From Przewalskia tangutica (Eukaryota; Streptophyta; Magnoliopsida; Solanales; Solanaceae), in contig CM056725.1 in NCBI GenBank assembly GCA_029844215.1, positions 32,084,485-32,148,484 of the forward strand: a stretch of 64,000 bases of DNA, read 5' to 3'. This document shows positions 49,540 through 58,865 of this stretch, piece by piece (position 1 is the first letter of the stretch; every line of letters begins with the position of its first letter). The notes beneath the pieces were generated by a model. That model worked only from the letters and a program-made list of their open reading frames with translations, was not told the origin of the DNA and did not search any database. Made by a program: the position numbers and the translations under genes.

Positions 49540-50474
49540 AAAGTGGTATCAGAGCAGTTAGTCCTCAGAAAGTGTCTACAGACCGTGTCTAGTAGAGTCT
49601 TGATTATCGGTGTGTTGTGCACCACATCTATAATCAGGAGGCTGCAGGACATTTAGGATTGCTTTCCCTTCTTCTCATTCTGAGATCGTGTCTTAGAGCT
49701 GTGTTGTAAGTTGGACCCCTCTGACGTATCTCATTTTTACCAGTTAGGCCTCCGCGTAAGGCAACCCGGGCCTAGAAGGGCAAGGCAGCAGAGGAGCCGG
49801 CAGTAAGCGTGCAGCCTCTACAGAGACCACAAGACTGAGCCTCCACCCCACACCGGAGCAGGAGACGGGTTACGCGAGTTGGCGATTATTGGCCGTGGTT
49901 GTGGCCAGACTTGAGGATAGGCTGGACGCAGTTAGCCCAGAGCACTGATGGTTCACCCTAGATCTGACGATTTGAGGCTACGGATTTTCCGAGTCAGAAC
50001 GCGAGTTTTATGGGTCGAGGCCTGAGGATGATCCGCAGGAGTTCATCTGACAGTTACAGCGGATCATGAGAGTGATCAAGGCATCAGAGACCGAGTCAGT
50101 TCGAGGTGGTTCCGCCAGGTGGTAGGGTCACGAGGATGCTAGGCCCCAGTTTAGGTGACCATCGTATGAGTTCGTGGATACGTTCTACCAGAATCGGTTC
50201 GTGAAGGCCGGGAATGGCCTTAAGGGAGATCGAAGTTAGTAAGATGACCAAGTTTGGAGGTAGTAACTCCAAAGGTTGGAAACAGAAGCATTGACGGAAG
50301 TGTGGTACGGATACTAGAAAGAGTTCGAGTGTTCGAGAAGGGTAAAACGAGTAAGTGGAGAAGAGAACGGGTGTGTTAGTTCGCGTTGCGTGGCGTCGAA
50401 CTTGTTAGAGGAACTTTATCGTTATCCGACTTGAGAAGGAACATTCGGGACGAATGTTTCTAAGGAGGGGAGAA
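49540..50474 (+). mobile_element. Complex D internal region 2 (gag mostly deleted)
   Basis: The primer site TGGTATCAGAGC is near 49544. The gag start codon is changed (AGGCCTCCGCGTAAGG at 49746). Gag is followed to about 50097 (GAGACCGAGTCA) and then jumps to the noncoding block (GTTCGAGGTGGTTCCGCC), so the rest of gag is deleted. Hairpin arms lie at 50440-50447 and 50451-50458 with the purine tract before LTR 3. It differs from internal region 1 and cannot encode Gag. Confidence 0.85.
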
Positions 50475-53400
50475 TGTTATACCCCGTAGTTGCAGGGTAT
50501 GTATGTGAGGACGTACGTACGAGAGTACGGCAGAAATTTTGAAAAGAAAGAAAGATGTGAGTTTTCGACGGAAAAGTTTCCGGTAATTTGTGAAGAAAAA
50601 GGTTCGTTAATGAGAATTGGTTTCCCAGATTTGGTATATGGGCTTCTTAAATTATATTAGAATTTTGAGATTTTATTTTCGGAAATGGTCACGTGGGGCC
50701 CACGGGAGAAATTTACGGTTTTGTGGGGCCCGCTTTGTTTTTGAGATTTCCGGTATTTTGGATATTTTCGGAAGACGAAATATTCTGGGCGAATCGGGGG
50801 GCGACACGTGTCACCCCCATGTGGCACCCTTGGCCGAATTTACCTTTGTGCACAACACCCGGTTAGAGTCGTTTTTCGACGAAACGTTTTGCGTAACTTG
50901 CGAAGGGAAAATTCCGGCTATGTCGTTTTGTATTTTTGCGGATTTTTCCGAGCGCGAACATTCTGGACCAACGGGAGGGTGCCATGTGTCACCCTCACAT
51001 TGGAAGCAAGTGGGCGTGAATCGACGTTTAGGGTGTCAAGTGGGAAGATATTTTTGGTAGATATTTGTGAGGGTTTTAAGGAGTAGGGACTAGGGGGCAC
51101 TTGGGCATATCTTGGCCTTACACTTGCCTTGCACATGGCTTGATCTTGGCCATTGGTTGGCCTTTGGTTTTCCTATAAATACCCCCCTAAGCTTGAAGAC
51201 TTCTTCATCCAAAAATCTTCCAAGTCTTGAGTCCCTCTCCCTCCCTTTGTGTGTGTTCTCGTCCTAAGCCTTCCCCCTCCCCCCCTTGAGTGGCCTTGTG
51301 GCCGCAGCCTCCCTCCCCTCATGTGCTAAATGGGTACCCCTAGCCTAGTTGTTTTCGTAATACCCTCCTGTGGTATTGAAATACTTCTCCAAGTATTGTT
51401 ATAATGCCCAAAATACCTTAGCCTTTACCTTGTTGTATTCCAAAAGTTACCTCTATACGTAGAGCCCGTAAATACTACCTTTTGTCCTTTTAGTCTCAAA
51501 CCGAAACCCTAAGGAAATCTTCATAGTTGGTTGAAGTATTTGAGTAGAAGTTGGTTAAGAACTTCTAAGGGTTGTTTCGAGCGGATTGAGCGCACTGAGT
51601 AGGAGCTAAACCTTGCTCAGATCGACATTATAACTTGGATAATTTTGGGCTTATTGAGGTAAATATTCTTGTCCCCTTATTGTTATTGGAGATTACATGT
51701 TGTAGGAATATATAGTTGAAGTATACTATATGTAGAATCAACTTTGTATTTGGCAATGTCTTTTGACTTAAGCTCAAGAGTAAAGAAAAGAATCGAATCA
51801 GATTTACATAGAGTATCAGACAGTAGACTTGTGTAGTATTCTTGAGTAGAATTATACACGTCAGGTTAGGCGTGTAAACCCCCTGGTTGGCTTGGTAGCC
51901 ACCTCGATAGAGGAGGAGATTTACGCTGCATGTGGGGGTGAGGTCGAATTTTCAGAGAGAAATGGAACCTTGTGTTTTGAAGTTAATAGACGTTTGTGAC
52001 CTTTCTAGGTGAAAGTACTAAGAGTAGCGTATTCTACTTGCGAGTGGAAAGGGCTAGCGCGTTGTAGTACTTGGAGCATTTTGCTTATTGTCGATACTGT
52101 CGCGAGGTATGTGAACCTCTTCCTATCCGTTCTAGCATGATATGTGTGTAGCTATGTAGACGGTGGACGACAGTGCTAAGTGTATTTGTTTGGTTTAAAC
52201 ATAAAGTGTTATAACGCTTTATGGGAAGTTGGTTATAACTTTTTATGTAGGTAAGAAAATGGTTTACTGATGTTAGAAGTTAAGAGACTTGATCTTATAA
52301 GATAAGAGACTTAACTTATTTGTTAATGTGGATGTTGTGTGAAACCTCATTCGTGAGTAATGAGTACTTGGTTTTTAAAGGGATAATGTTTTACTGATTT
52401 CGGAAATCAGAATGTGTATCGACAGACCATTGCAGCGTTAATAAAGGAAAATGTATTGAATAATGATGTGTTGTATTAAAACCAGTAGAAACCTCCATCT
52501 GCATAGAAGCTAAGATGAGACAAAATGATATTACATTTTCTAGATCATGGCTGCTGTAATAAGATCGTTATAAACAAGAATAAACTACTCACATATATGA
52601 CATATGTTACTCAATTGTTTTAAAAGAGATTAAGACTATGAGTTATGAAACCTTTCTAAAATAAGTGACTTGAGCATTTGAAATTAGGCAAACTTGAACG
52701 TTTGGAAAATAATGTGGTTACTTGATTTTAAAAAAAAAGGGAAGTGTCTTGTTTACTTAAAGATAGTCACGATCTTTATACTACGGGTATTATGTGACTT
52801 ATGTGAAAGTACTTTGAGTTGTGTGAAACCTGCCTATGCTTGTGATGATAGCCTTTGTTGTGCAAATGTTGTATTTCTGTGTTACCGCGTCTCTCGATAG
52901 AGGGTCGGTTGACTTGTTGAGAACTTACTTGGACATGCCGGCAGTGATGGAGAAATTCCACGCACGCCTCGTTGATTGTGTTACTTTTGCTAATCGCTTT
53001 GGACATACCGACACGACGCGTAGCGCACGTATGCTTCCATGTTGATCTCGCTTTATTGTTTCCTTTGGGCATACCGACACGACGCGTAGCGCACGTATGT
53101 TTCCATTTGGAATCTTTGTCTTATTGTTTCCTTTTGGACATACCGACACGACGCGAGCGCACGTATGCTTCCATTTTGATTGTTGTCTTGTGGTTCCCTT
53201 TTCGACATACCGACACGACGCGTAGCGCACGGGTATGCTTCCATTTGAATTGTTAATACGCTTTGGCATCGTGTAGGACTTGGTGTCTTTGGTGTACTTC
53301 GGTGTTATCATATCATGATCGGCGATGGGAAGGCATTCCACGCATGATTGATGCGAGGGCGTGAGACCGACTTGATATAAGCGATATATGTGTATCGTAG

Positions 53401-53908
53401 TTTGGTTATCATTCATGTCTCCCGCTTTATATGATCGCTATGATTTCATTTACTGATTTTACGATTTCACATACTTGGTACTGTTATCGACCTCTCGGGG
53501 CCGCGTCATGCCGCAGTAGAGGTACATCGGCCGTGGATCCTCGCTCTTAGGATCTCGCCAACAGATTGGGAAGCTCCGCTTTCTGAGGCTTATCTTTTGG
53601 TATGTGTTCCCGAGTTGTAGGTTCTTGTACATTCGTGGTATGGCGGGCCCCGTCCGTCATAGTTGTTGTAAATCTTAGAGGTCCTGTAGTACCGCAAAGC
53701 GTGGTTTGTGAAAAGGATTAAACTGTTCGTTTTGAAAGAGTTGTATTTATATATGTTATTGGAAGGTAACCGTTGGGTTGGCCTGTTTTATGATCATATA
53801 TCTTGTTTCTTGTTTAAAGTTTTATTTTCCGCTGGTTTTCTCTGATGTTGTGTCACTAGGGTGCCCGGGGTAAGGCACCAGTAACGGGCCCCGGAACGGG
53901 TCGTTACA
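50475..53908 (+). repeat. Complex D, LTR 3 (mosaic)
   Basis: It starts TGTTATACCCCGTAGTTGCAGGG and ends GGTCGTTACA. The first about 350 bp resemble the B/A type (GTGGGGCCCAC at 50693-50703, GACACGTGTC at 50803-50812). Then comes a D/E-type U3 stretch (GTCGTTTTTCGACGAAACG, second palindrome 50974-50995), TATAAATA at 51174-51181, and a normal D-like body with a different about 68-bp tandem array (52935-53260). It is clearly more diverged from LTRs 1 and 2 than they are from each other. The 5 bp after it (AATAT) do not match the 5 bp before LTR 1 (AACCT). Confidence 0.85.
52935..53260 (+). repeat. About 68-bp minisatellite in D LTR 3, 4-5 units
   Basis: ATACCGACACGACGCG recurs at 53004, 53071, 53140 and 53207, each followed by AGCGCACG and a TATGCTTCCAT stretch. 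It occupies the position of the unrelated 110-130-bp array in LTRs 1 and 2. Confidence 0.88.
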
Positions 53909-54090
53909 AATATATTGAAGCCTTGAAGACTTTTCAAAGAAGTATTACTATACACTTTAAAGACTTTTAGAAAATTTTGTCATCTTGCAAACATGTATTT
54001 GATAGAGGTTATCTATATAAAGAACATCTTGTAAGCATTAGAAGGCATTCAATAATCTTTCAATAAAAAAACCTTCCTTTGAGCCGATAA
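53909..54090 (+). other. Probable pararetroviral intergenic region (right part of EPRV)
   Basis: The sequence to the right of complex D is AT-rich and has the look of a caulimovirid intergenic region: GAAGACTTTTCAAAGAAGTATT, a TATATAAA box at 54014-54021, then CATCTTGTAAGCATTAG and AATAAA at 54062-54067. If so, the same EPRV as at 21789 and 30673 continues here. The short TATA to AATAAA distance and the lack of coding sequence leave this uncertain. It could also belong to the adjacent LTR. Confidence 0.35.
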
Positions 54091-54099
54091 TTAAACGAA

Positions 54100-56116
54100 T
54101 TGAAGAAAGTATATTTCGATGAAAATAGGAATTTGGACAGTTTGATGGTGTAGTTGATAGATTATCAAATTGCCCAAGGTGAGTTGTCGACCTTCCTGGC
54201 AGTTTGTCGGGAAGAATGATGGACCTTCAGAAGTTTGATGATCCGTCGAGTATACCGTCAAATTATGGTGGTGCAGATTAATTACGGGTTTATATTGGAA
54301 TTTTCTCATTTGAAGTCCATTTTTTCTCCATACCAAGCCATATAACTCTCCCTAAATTGTCTCTAGCATACTCCAATGTCCCCAAGTGAATATCGTAGTC
54401 GGAATTCACAAGCATTTCGTAATAAGACTTGTGATTATCGAAGGAATTTCCATCCTCTTGAGGAGTTAATTCTTGAAAATCCTTTGAGCAAGATACTCTA
54501 ATATTTTGAGGAGATTTTGGTACATAAGGATAAGTGTTACCATATTTACTTATGATTATCATTAATTGTTAGTTTGGAGAATGTTATGAAAAAGTATTCA
54601 TGATCAAAACTTCGCAAAATTATGATATCTTCGTATTATGAATTGTTGAGATATTTTACTCCAATAATAAGTTGAATTGGATGATTGAATTAATTGTGCA
54701 CGTTATAGATTAAGGATAGTTCAATTTGAAGTATTGGGAAGTTTAATCACATAAGATTTTTCAGATAAGAAAAGCTTAAGGGAGCTATATATGCTAAAAT
54801 TGTCGAAGGATGCCTAAATGAGTTTCTGTGAAAAATTTAGTTTTTATTGAACCGTGGGATTGAATTACATAAACATCTCTTGTAAAGAAGTCTAAGAACC
54901 CAAAGTGTTTAAGGATGTTGATAAGATGTCTAAGCGAGTATTTTATGAAATTAAGATTCGATATTGATATTACTTCCTTATATGATATAGATGATATTCG
55001 TAAGAGGAGGGAGGACTTGTAGAACAATTGTGGTTACGAGGACCAGATATGTCAAGGATTACTCTTCTTTCTTTTGGCATGATCGAAACGAACGTAAACG
55101 AACGATATTCATAATGGCTCCACTCTTAAATATGTTAGAAGATGACGTTTTTGACTTCCATATAGTGATTGTGATCTTATTTTTTGGCATGTTGATCCTT
55201 CAAAGTAAATTATCTTAATGATGTTATTTCCATAATATTAATAGGAGGTGCAATGACTATACGTCACTCCGATGAGTTCAAAATATATTTGGTAATTCTT
55301 AAGAGGTAATCATATGCATGCATTATATATCTATATTTCCCTCAGAGGCCTATGGTGCTATATACGGAACTATACATATATGATATTGATGATATTTCCC
55401 ATAGAGGCCTACGACATTATATACGCAGTTTATACAAATATGAAGTTGATGATATTATTCAGAGAGGCCTACGACATTATATACACGATTTTATGTCATT
55501 ATGCATATTCTTGCCCACAGAGGCACTCAGAGTACAAGTTGTATTTCCACAGCTTTACCTTACAGTTATACATTCAATTACAATTTCAGTTTATGTTTCA
55601 GTTAGAACATTGTACTTATTCACATTCTCAACCTTACATATTCAGTACAACTTTCGTATTGTTGTCTCTTTTCGAGGACACTGTGTTCATGTCCACATGT
55701 ACATATAGATATGCAGATGCTTTCCCCAGAGTAGGACTCGACTCAGCTGGAGGCTATCACACTCCTTTCTTCCTGAGCTTCGTAGTGAGATGATAGGTAT
55801 AATATATGTGCATATCTACATAGTTGGGTATGGTGGGGCTCTTTCCCGACCAGTTGACATCAGTATACTCCTTAGAAGCTTGTAGACAGTTGCGTTGGAT
55901 GTGACAGTCATATGTCGGCCTTTTCGGCCTTGTTATACATATGTGCATGAGTTGGGCCCTTTCTGAGTGTAGTTGGTTATGTCCCCATTCAGTGGAGTAT
56001 ATGTCAGAGGTCTAGTCAGCCCATGAGTTATTATATATATCATGGGTATTAAGATCGGTACGTTCGGGCCTTAGGGCACCGGGTGCCGGCCACACCCCCA
56101 AGATTGGGGTGTGACA
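54100..56116 (+). mobile_element. Degenerate Tekay-like LTR (5' boundary unresolved)
   Basis: The 3' end is clear. GGGTATGGTGGGGCTCTTTCCC, a TTAGAAGCTTGTAGAC segment, a GGCACCGGGTGCC inverted repeat and TTGGGGTGTGACA at 56116 parallel the 3' part of the other LTRs. It holds three or four about 60-bp repeats (55340-55525). No primer site follows, so it is a solo or truncated LTR. A TGTTATG preceded by GGAGAA at 54582 could be its start, but related GTCGA-rich sequence extends upstream to about 54120. Flanking duplications were not found. It is older than the other elements. Confidence 0.6.
55340..55525 (+). repeat. About 60-bp tandem repeats, 3-4 copies
   Basis: AGAGGCCTACGACATTATATAC-like units start at 55344, 55403, 55463 and, weaker, 55519. 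They produce the 159-codon open frame over 55314-55793, which is not regarded as a gene. Confidence 0.8.
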
Positions 56117-56911
56117 AAAGATTCCCTTTAGCTTTTGGCAAGTCGTGGATGACACTATCCTTAAGAATATTTCATGTGGTGTAGGTGTATTCTTCAAAAT
56201 TCAACAAATTATTCTAGTATAAAACTAGAACAAGCAATCAAAAAAGATTTATTTTGAATGAAAATAAAACAAAAGTAAGAATAGTGTTTCTGTATTTTCG
56301 GTTTGTTTCTCACAAAAGAAAAGGATGTGTCTACATAGGTAAGGAAATCAGGATGTTTTAATGAGTGAATAATTATCATCATGATCCAACGGTTACAAAT
56401 ATATAATAACGACCCATTACACGAAATAGAGTCACATTTAATGGCAAAATGATAAATTTAAACATTTTGAATAAGTATTAATGTGAAATATTTTTATGAG
56501 ATATCCCATTCACTATTTTTCTAACCAATAACACGTAGATGGGCATTCTTGTTGATTATGTATACTCAAAAGGAAAACTGAAAAAGAAAACAAACATAAA
56601 AAAGTAATTGTAAAAGTTCATCGCTAAAAGCAGTATGCCAGGGAAAACATCTTACATAACAAAGAGAATTAAAACCAAAAACTATTTGTCTAATGGGATA
56701 AATAGTTAAACCGAAAGAATACCAGTCCTCTTTAACCATGATATGTTTGTTATATGAAAAACAAGTGGATATTAAATTGTAACTCATATATACTCTTTCG
56801 TTTCATACTATACTACATTATGAAATATATATTATAAGGGAAAAAATAAAATATATTCATTTATATTGTTCAAATATATTATTACCAGCGACCCGTAGAA
56901 TCATCATGTTC
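56117..56911. other. Intergenic, nothing recognised
   Basis: AT-rich sequence between the degenerate LTR and the NF-YB stop codon. No protein homology, RNA gene or repeat was recognised. The part next to 56911 is presumably the NF-YB 3' untranslated region and downstream flank. Confidence 0.5.
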
Positions 56912-57577
56912 CTATTTAGGTATTTGTGACTCCATTGAGTTGGGGGAAAATGGCAAAGAAAATGATTGATCTGCTGGAACAAATGAAGCCTGAGGAAGAA
57001 AACCAGCGGTAGAATATACAGTGTTGTAAGAAAAATTTGGCTTCTGGTCATTTTGTTGTTGTTGTTGTGGTTCCAAACGTTGTTGCTTTGGAACATTTAC
57101 CTTTTCACCTTCTAACTCTCTATATTTGTTAAGATACTGTTTAAGTGGGTTCACATAATCTTCAAACCCGAGAATTGTGATCGCCCAAATGATGTCATCA
57201 CCATTGATTGTCTTTCTCTTCTCTCGCTGGCATTTATCTGATGCTTCTCCAGTAACAAAGCTAATAAATTCTGACACACACTCTTGAACCATCTCTTTTG
57301 CATCTTTCGAGATCTTCCCATTTCCTGGGATGACCTTCTTCATGATTCTCCCCACATTAGCTATAGGAAGGAACCGATCTTGTTCTTTGTTACTAGTAGT
57401 ACTATTGTTATTATTGATATTATTTGAAATGATTGTCAATGTAGATGTTGTTATATGTGTTGATGTCGGGATGGTTATATTTGAACTACTCTCTGGACTT
57501 CCTGTAATACCCACATTTGGCCCATTTTCTCGTCTTTCATCGTCCATGTCGATCCCTCTATCTTTTGTTAGAGACAA
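56912..57577 (-). CDS. NF-YB: Nuclear transcription factor Y subunit B (NF-YB), non-LEC1 type
   Basis: NF-YB pairs with NF-YC through a histone fold and, with NF-YA, binds CCAAT boxes in the nucleus. The 221-codon intronless frame has a variable, Ser/Thr/Asn-rich N-terminus (1-65), then the conserved histone-fold core at about 66-158 (DRFLPIANV, KISKDAKE, VQECVSEFISFVTGEASDKC, REKRKTINGDD). A Gln run (171-175) and a polar C-terminus follow. Lys at residue 91 in KISKDAKE, not Asp, places it outside the LEC1 type. Substitutions such as VIPGNGK and IIWAITILGFED mark it as a diverged paralogue. The second Met (residue 11, codon at 57547-57545) may be the true start, since a TATAAAA box lies only 20 bp before the first ATG. 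The frame is intact, unlike every other coding region nearby. Confidence 0.93.
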   Translation of the reverse strand: MSLTKDRGIDMDDERRENGPNVGITGSPESSSNITIPTSTHITTSTLTIISNNINNNNSTTSNKEQDRFLPIANVGRIMKKVIPGNGKISKDAKEMVQECVSEFISFVTGEASDKCQREKRKTINGDDIIWAITILGFEDYVNPLKQYLNKYRELEGEKVNVPKQQRLEPQQQQQNDQKPNFSYNTVYSTAGFLPQASFVPADQSFSLPFSPNSMESQIPK

Positions 57578-57594
57578 TGGTGAGACGATAATAT

Positions 57595-57610
57595 CCTTTT
57601 ATATCATATA
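57595..57610 (-). promoter_or_regulatory. Candidate TATA box of NF-YB
   Basis: On the minus strand this reads TATATGATATAAAAGG, with TATAAAA at 57603-57597. A start site 25-35 bp downstream would fall at about 57572-57562, after the first ATG (57577) and before the second (57547). No transcript evidence is available. Confidence 0.4.
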
Positions 57611-57955
57611 AGATAAGTGGCATTTGAAGCACAAAGTTAGGCATAATAATGGGAAAATTATAACGTCTTAGATGAATTTCCATCTATTTAGACCTTTGGA
57701 CTCGTTCTCGAGGTGAAAAATAAAATTTACCCTCATTAATTATTCTTTCTCAGTTCCCAGTTAGCCTTTTCACTTGAAGAAAATGCTCTAGATTACGTAC
57801 TTGTCATTAATCGTGGCGCGTTTCAAATAAAAAGTCGAGTTGAGTGGCAGTATAAATTTGGAGCATTGTAATTAAACATTCAATGATAGTTGTTTCTTGA
57901 AAGTTCAATAGCACTGATATGCTTAACAAATATTTTGCATAATATATACATTAAA
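57611..57955. other. NF-YB upstream flank
   Basis: AT-rich, with no coding potential. It probably contains proximal promoter sequence of NF-YB. Confidence 0.4.
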
Positions 57956-57992
57956 ATAGAACAACAACAACATACCCAGTAAAATCCACATC
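57956..57992 (-). repeat. Short SINE-tail remnant (TTG-tailed nightshade SINE type)
   Basis: ACAACAACAACATACCCAGT followed by AAAATCCACA is, on the minus strand, a TGGATTTTACTGGGTATGTT end with a (TTG)n tail, characteristic of the TS-type SINEs of tobacco, tomato and relatives. Only about 35 bp remain and the body is missing. Confidence 0.45.
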
Positions 57993-58527
57993 GTGAGAAA
58001 TATATAGAATAAAAAAAGATTCAACGATGAAAATATTCTCATTATGAACTCAGCAGGGCTAGTGTTTTTACAAGAAATCTCTAGCCTGCAAGAGATTCTT
58101 TCTTAACATCAAGCCTATTGGGACTAGATAGAAATAATAAGATAACTCCAACAATTTCTTTCTTTTTAAAATGCTCGACAAGCCGCTACATTAGCGGCGC
58201 ATAAACTATGTTCGTCAACCAAGTTTGTTCAGTGGTCGTAAGCTTATTAACCTGCGGTAGTGAAAAAACAAGAACATAGATATGTTTACGAAGCCAAGAG
58301 CCACTCATCTGAGCCAGCGGATTCTAATTCTGCTATGCCGGTGCGCAAAGCAAGCACGCAAGGACTGCGTAAATCTTTCATCTGCACCTGAAAGGAGAGG
58401 GATGAAGTGAGCAAGAGCTTATTTTATTTAATCAACAAAATCATTTCTCTCTCCTGCGGATCTTCCTCCAGCAGAATCAATGGCATCAGATCTAACTCAA
58501 CTCTCTCCCTTTCCGGCTTAGCCTATC
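57993..58527. other. Flank between SINE remnant and element F
   Basis: Mixed-composition low-copy-looking sequence up to the insertion point of F. Apart from the exon-like stretch at 58286-58387 and a good-context ATG at 58482 that stops after 13 codons, nothing is recognised. Confidence 0.4.
58286..58387 (-). other. Possible terminal exon remnant
   Basis: Read on the minus strand, CTCTCCTTTCAG (a good 3' splice acceptor) is followed by 33 open codons ending in TAA. They begin VQMKDLRSPC and end AGSDEWLLAS, with low-complexity-free, protein-like composition. Upstream (58500-58410) another open stretch exists in a different frame. I do not recognise a family. It may be a fragment of a gene disrupted by element F or chance. 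Confidence 0.2.
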
Positions 58528-58856
58528 TGTTATACCCCGTATTTACAGGACATGTTTTAAGAACGTACGTAAGAACTCACAAGTGTTAAGATTTGAGACT
58601 TGTAAAAATTTATCGGAATTATGAAATTGTCGGAAAACGTAATATCAGGATTTAATGGGAGGGCGACACGTGTCACCCCCCTTATGGTGCCTTGGACGAA
58701 AATAGGCAAGGGCTTAAGGGTCATTTGACCTTTGTAGGATGACTAAGTCTTGCAAGTAGTGAGCTTGAGAATATTGACTTGGTCAATGGGTCCACAAGGC
58801 TTGATATTTAATAAGACTAAGTTCACATTTGTTCACATCTTGACCCTCCATTGTGC

Positions 58857-58865
58857 TATATAATA
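58857..58865 (+). promoter_or_regulatory. LTR promoter TATA box of element F
   Basis: TATATAATA followed by CTACTAGTAG, about 185 bp after the U3 palindrome. The same box on the minus strand marks C (25417-25423, 30321-30327). Confidence 0.65.

Noticed and set aside
53004..53260. Repeats at 67-69-bp spacing considered as a CRISPR-like or satellite array
   Set aside because: Units are continuous variants of one sequence, there are only four to five, and they sit in the minisatellite position of an LTR.
54290..54562. 90-codon minus-strand frame and the overlapping 54091-54336 frame
   Set aside because: No recognisable domain. They fall in sequence that looks like the U3/R part of the degenerate LTR.
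55314..55793. 159-codon frame
   Set aside because: It overlaps about 60-bp tandem repeats and the 3' part of a degenerate LTR, and composition is not protein-like.
58482..58523. Good-context ATG reading MASDLTQLSPFPA
   Set aside because: It stops after 13 codons, before the F insertion point, so it is not a demonstrable gene start.
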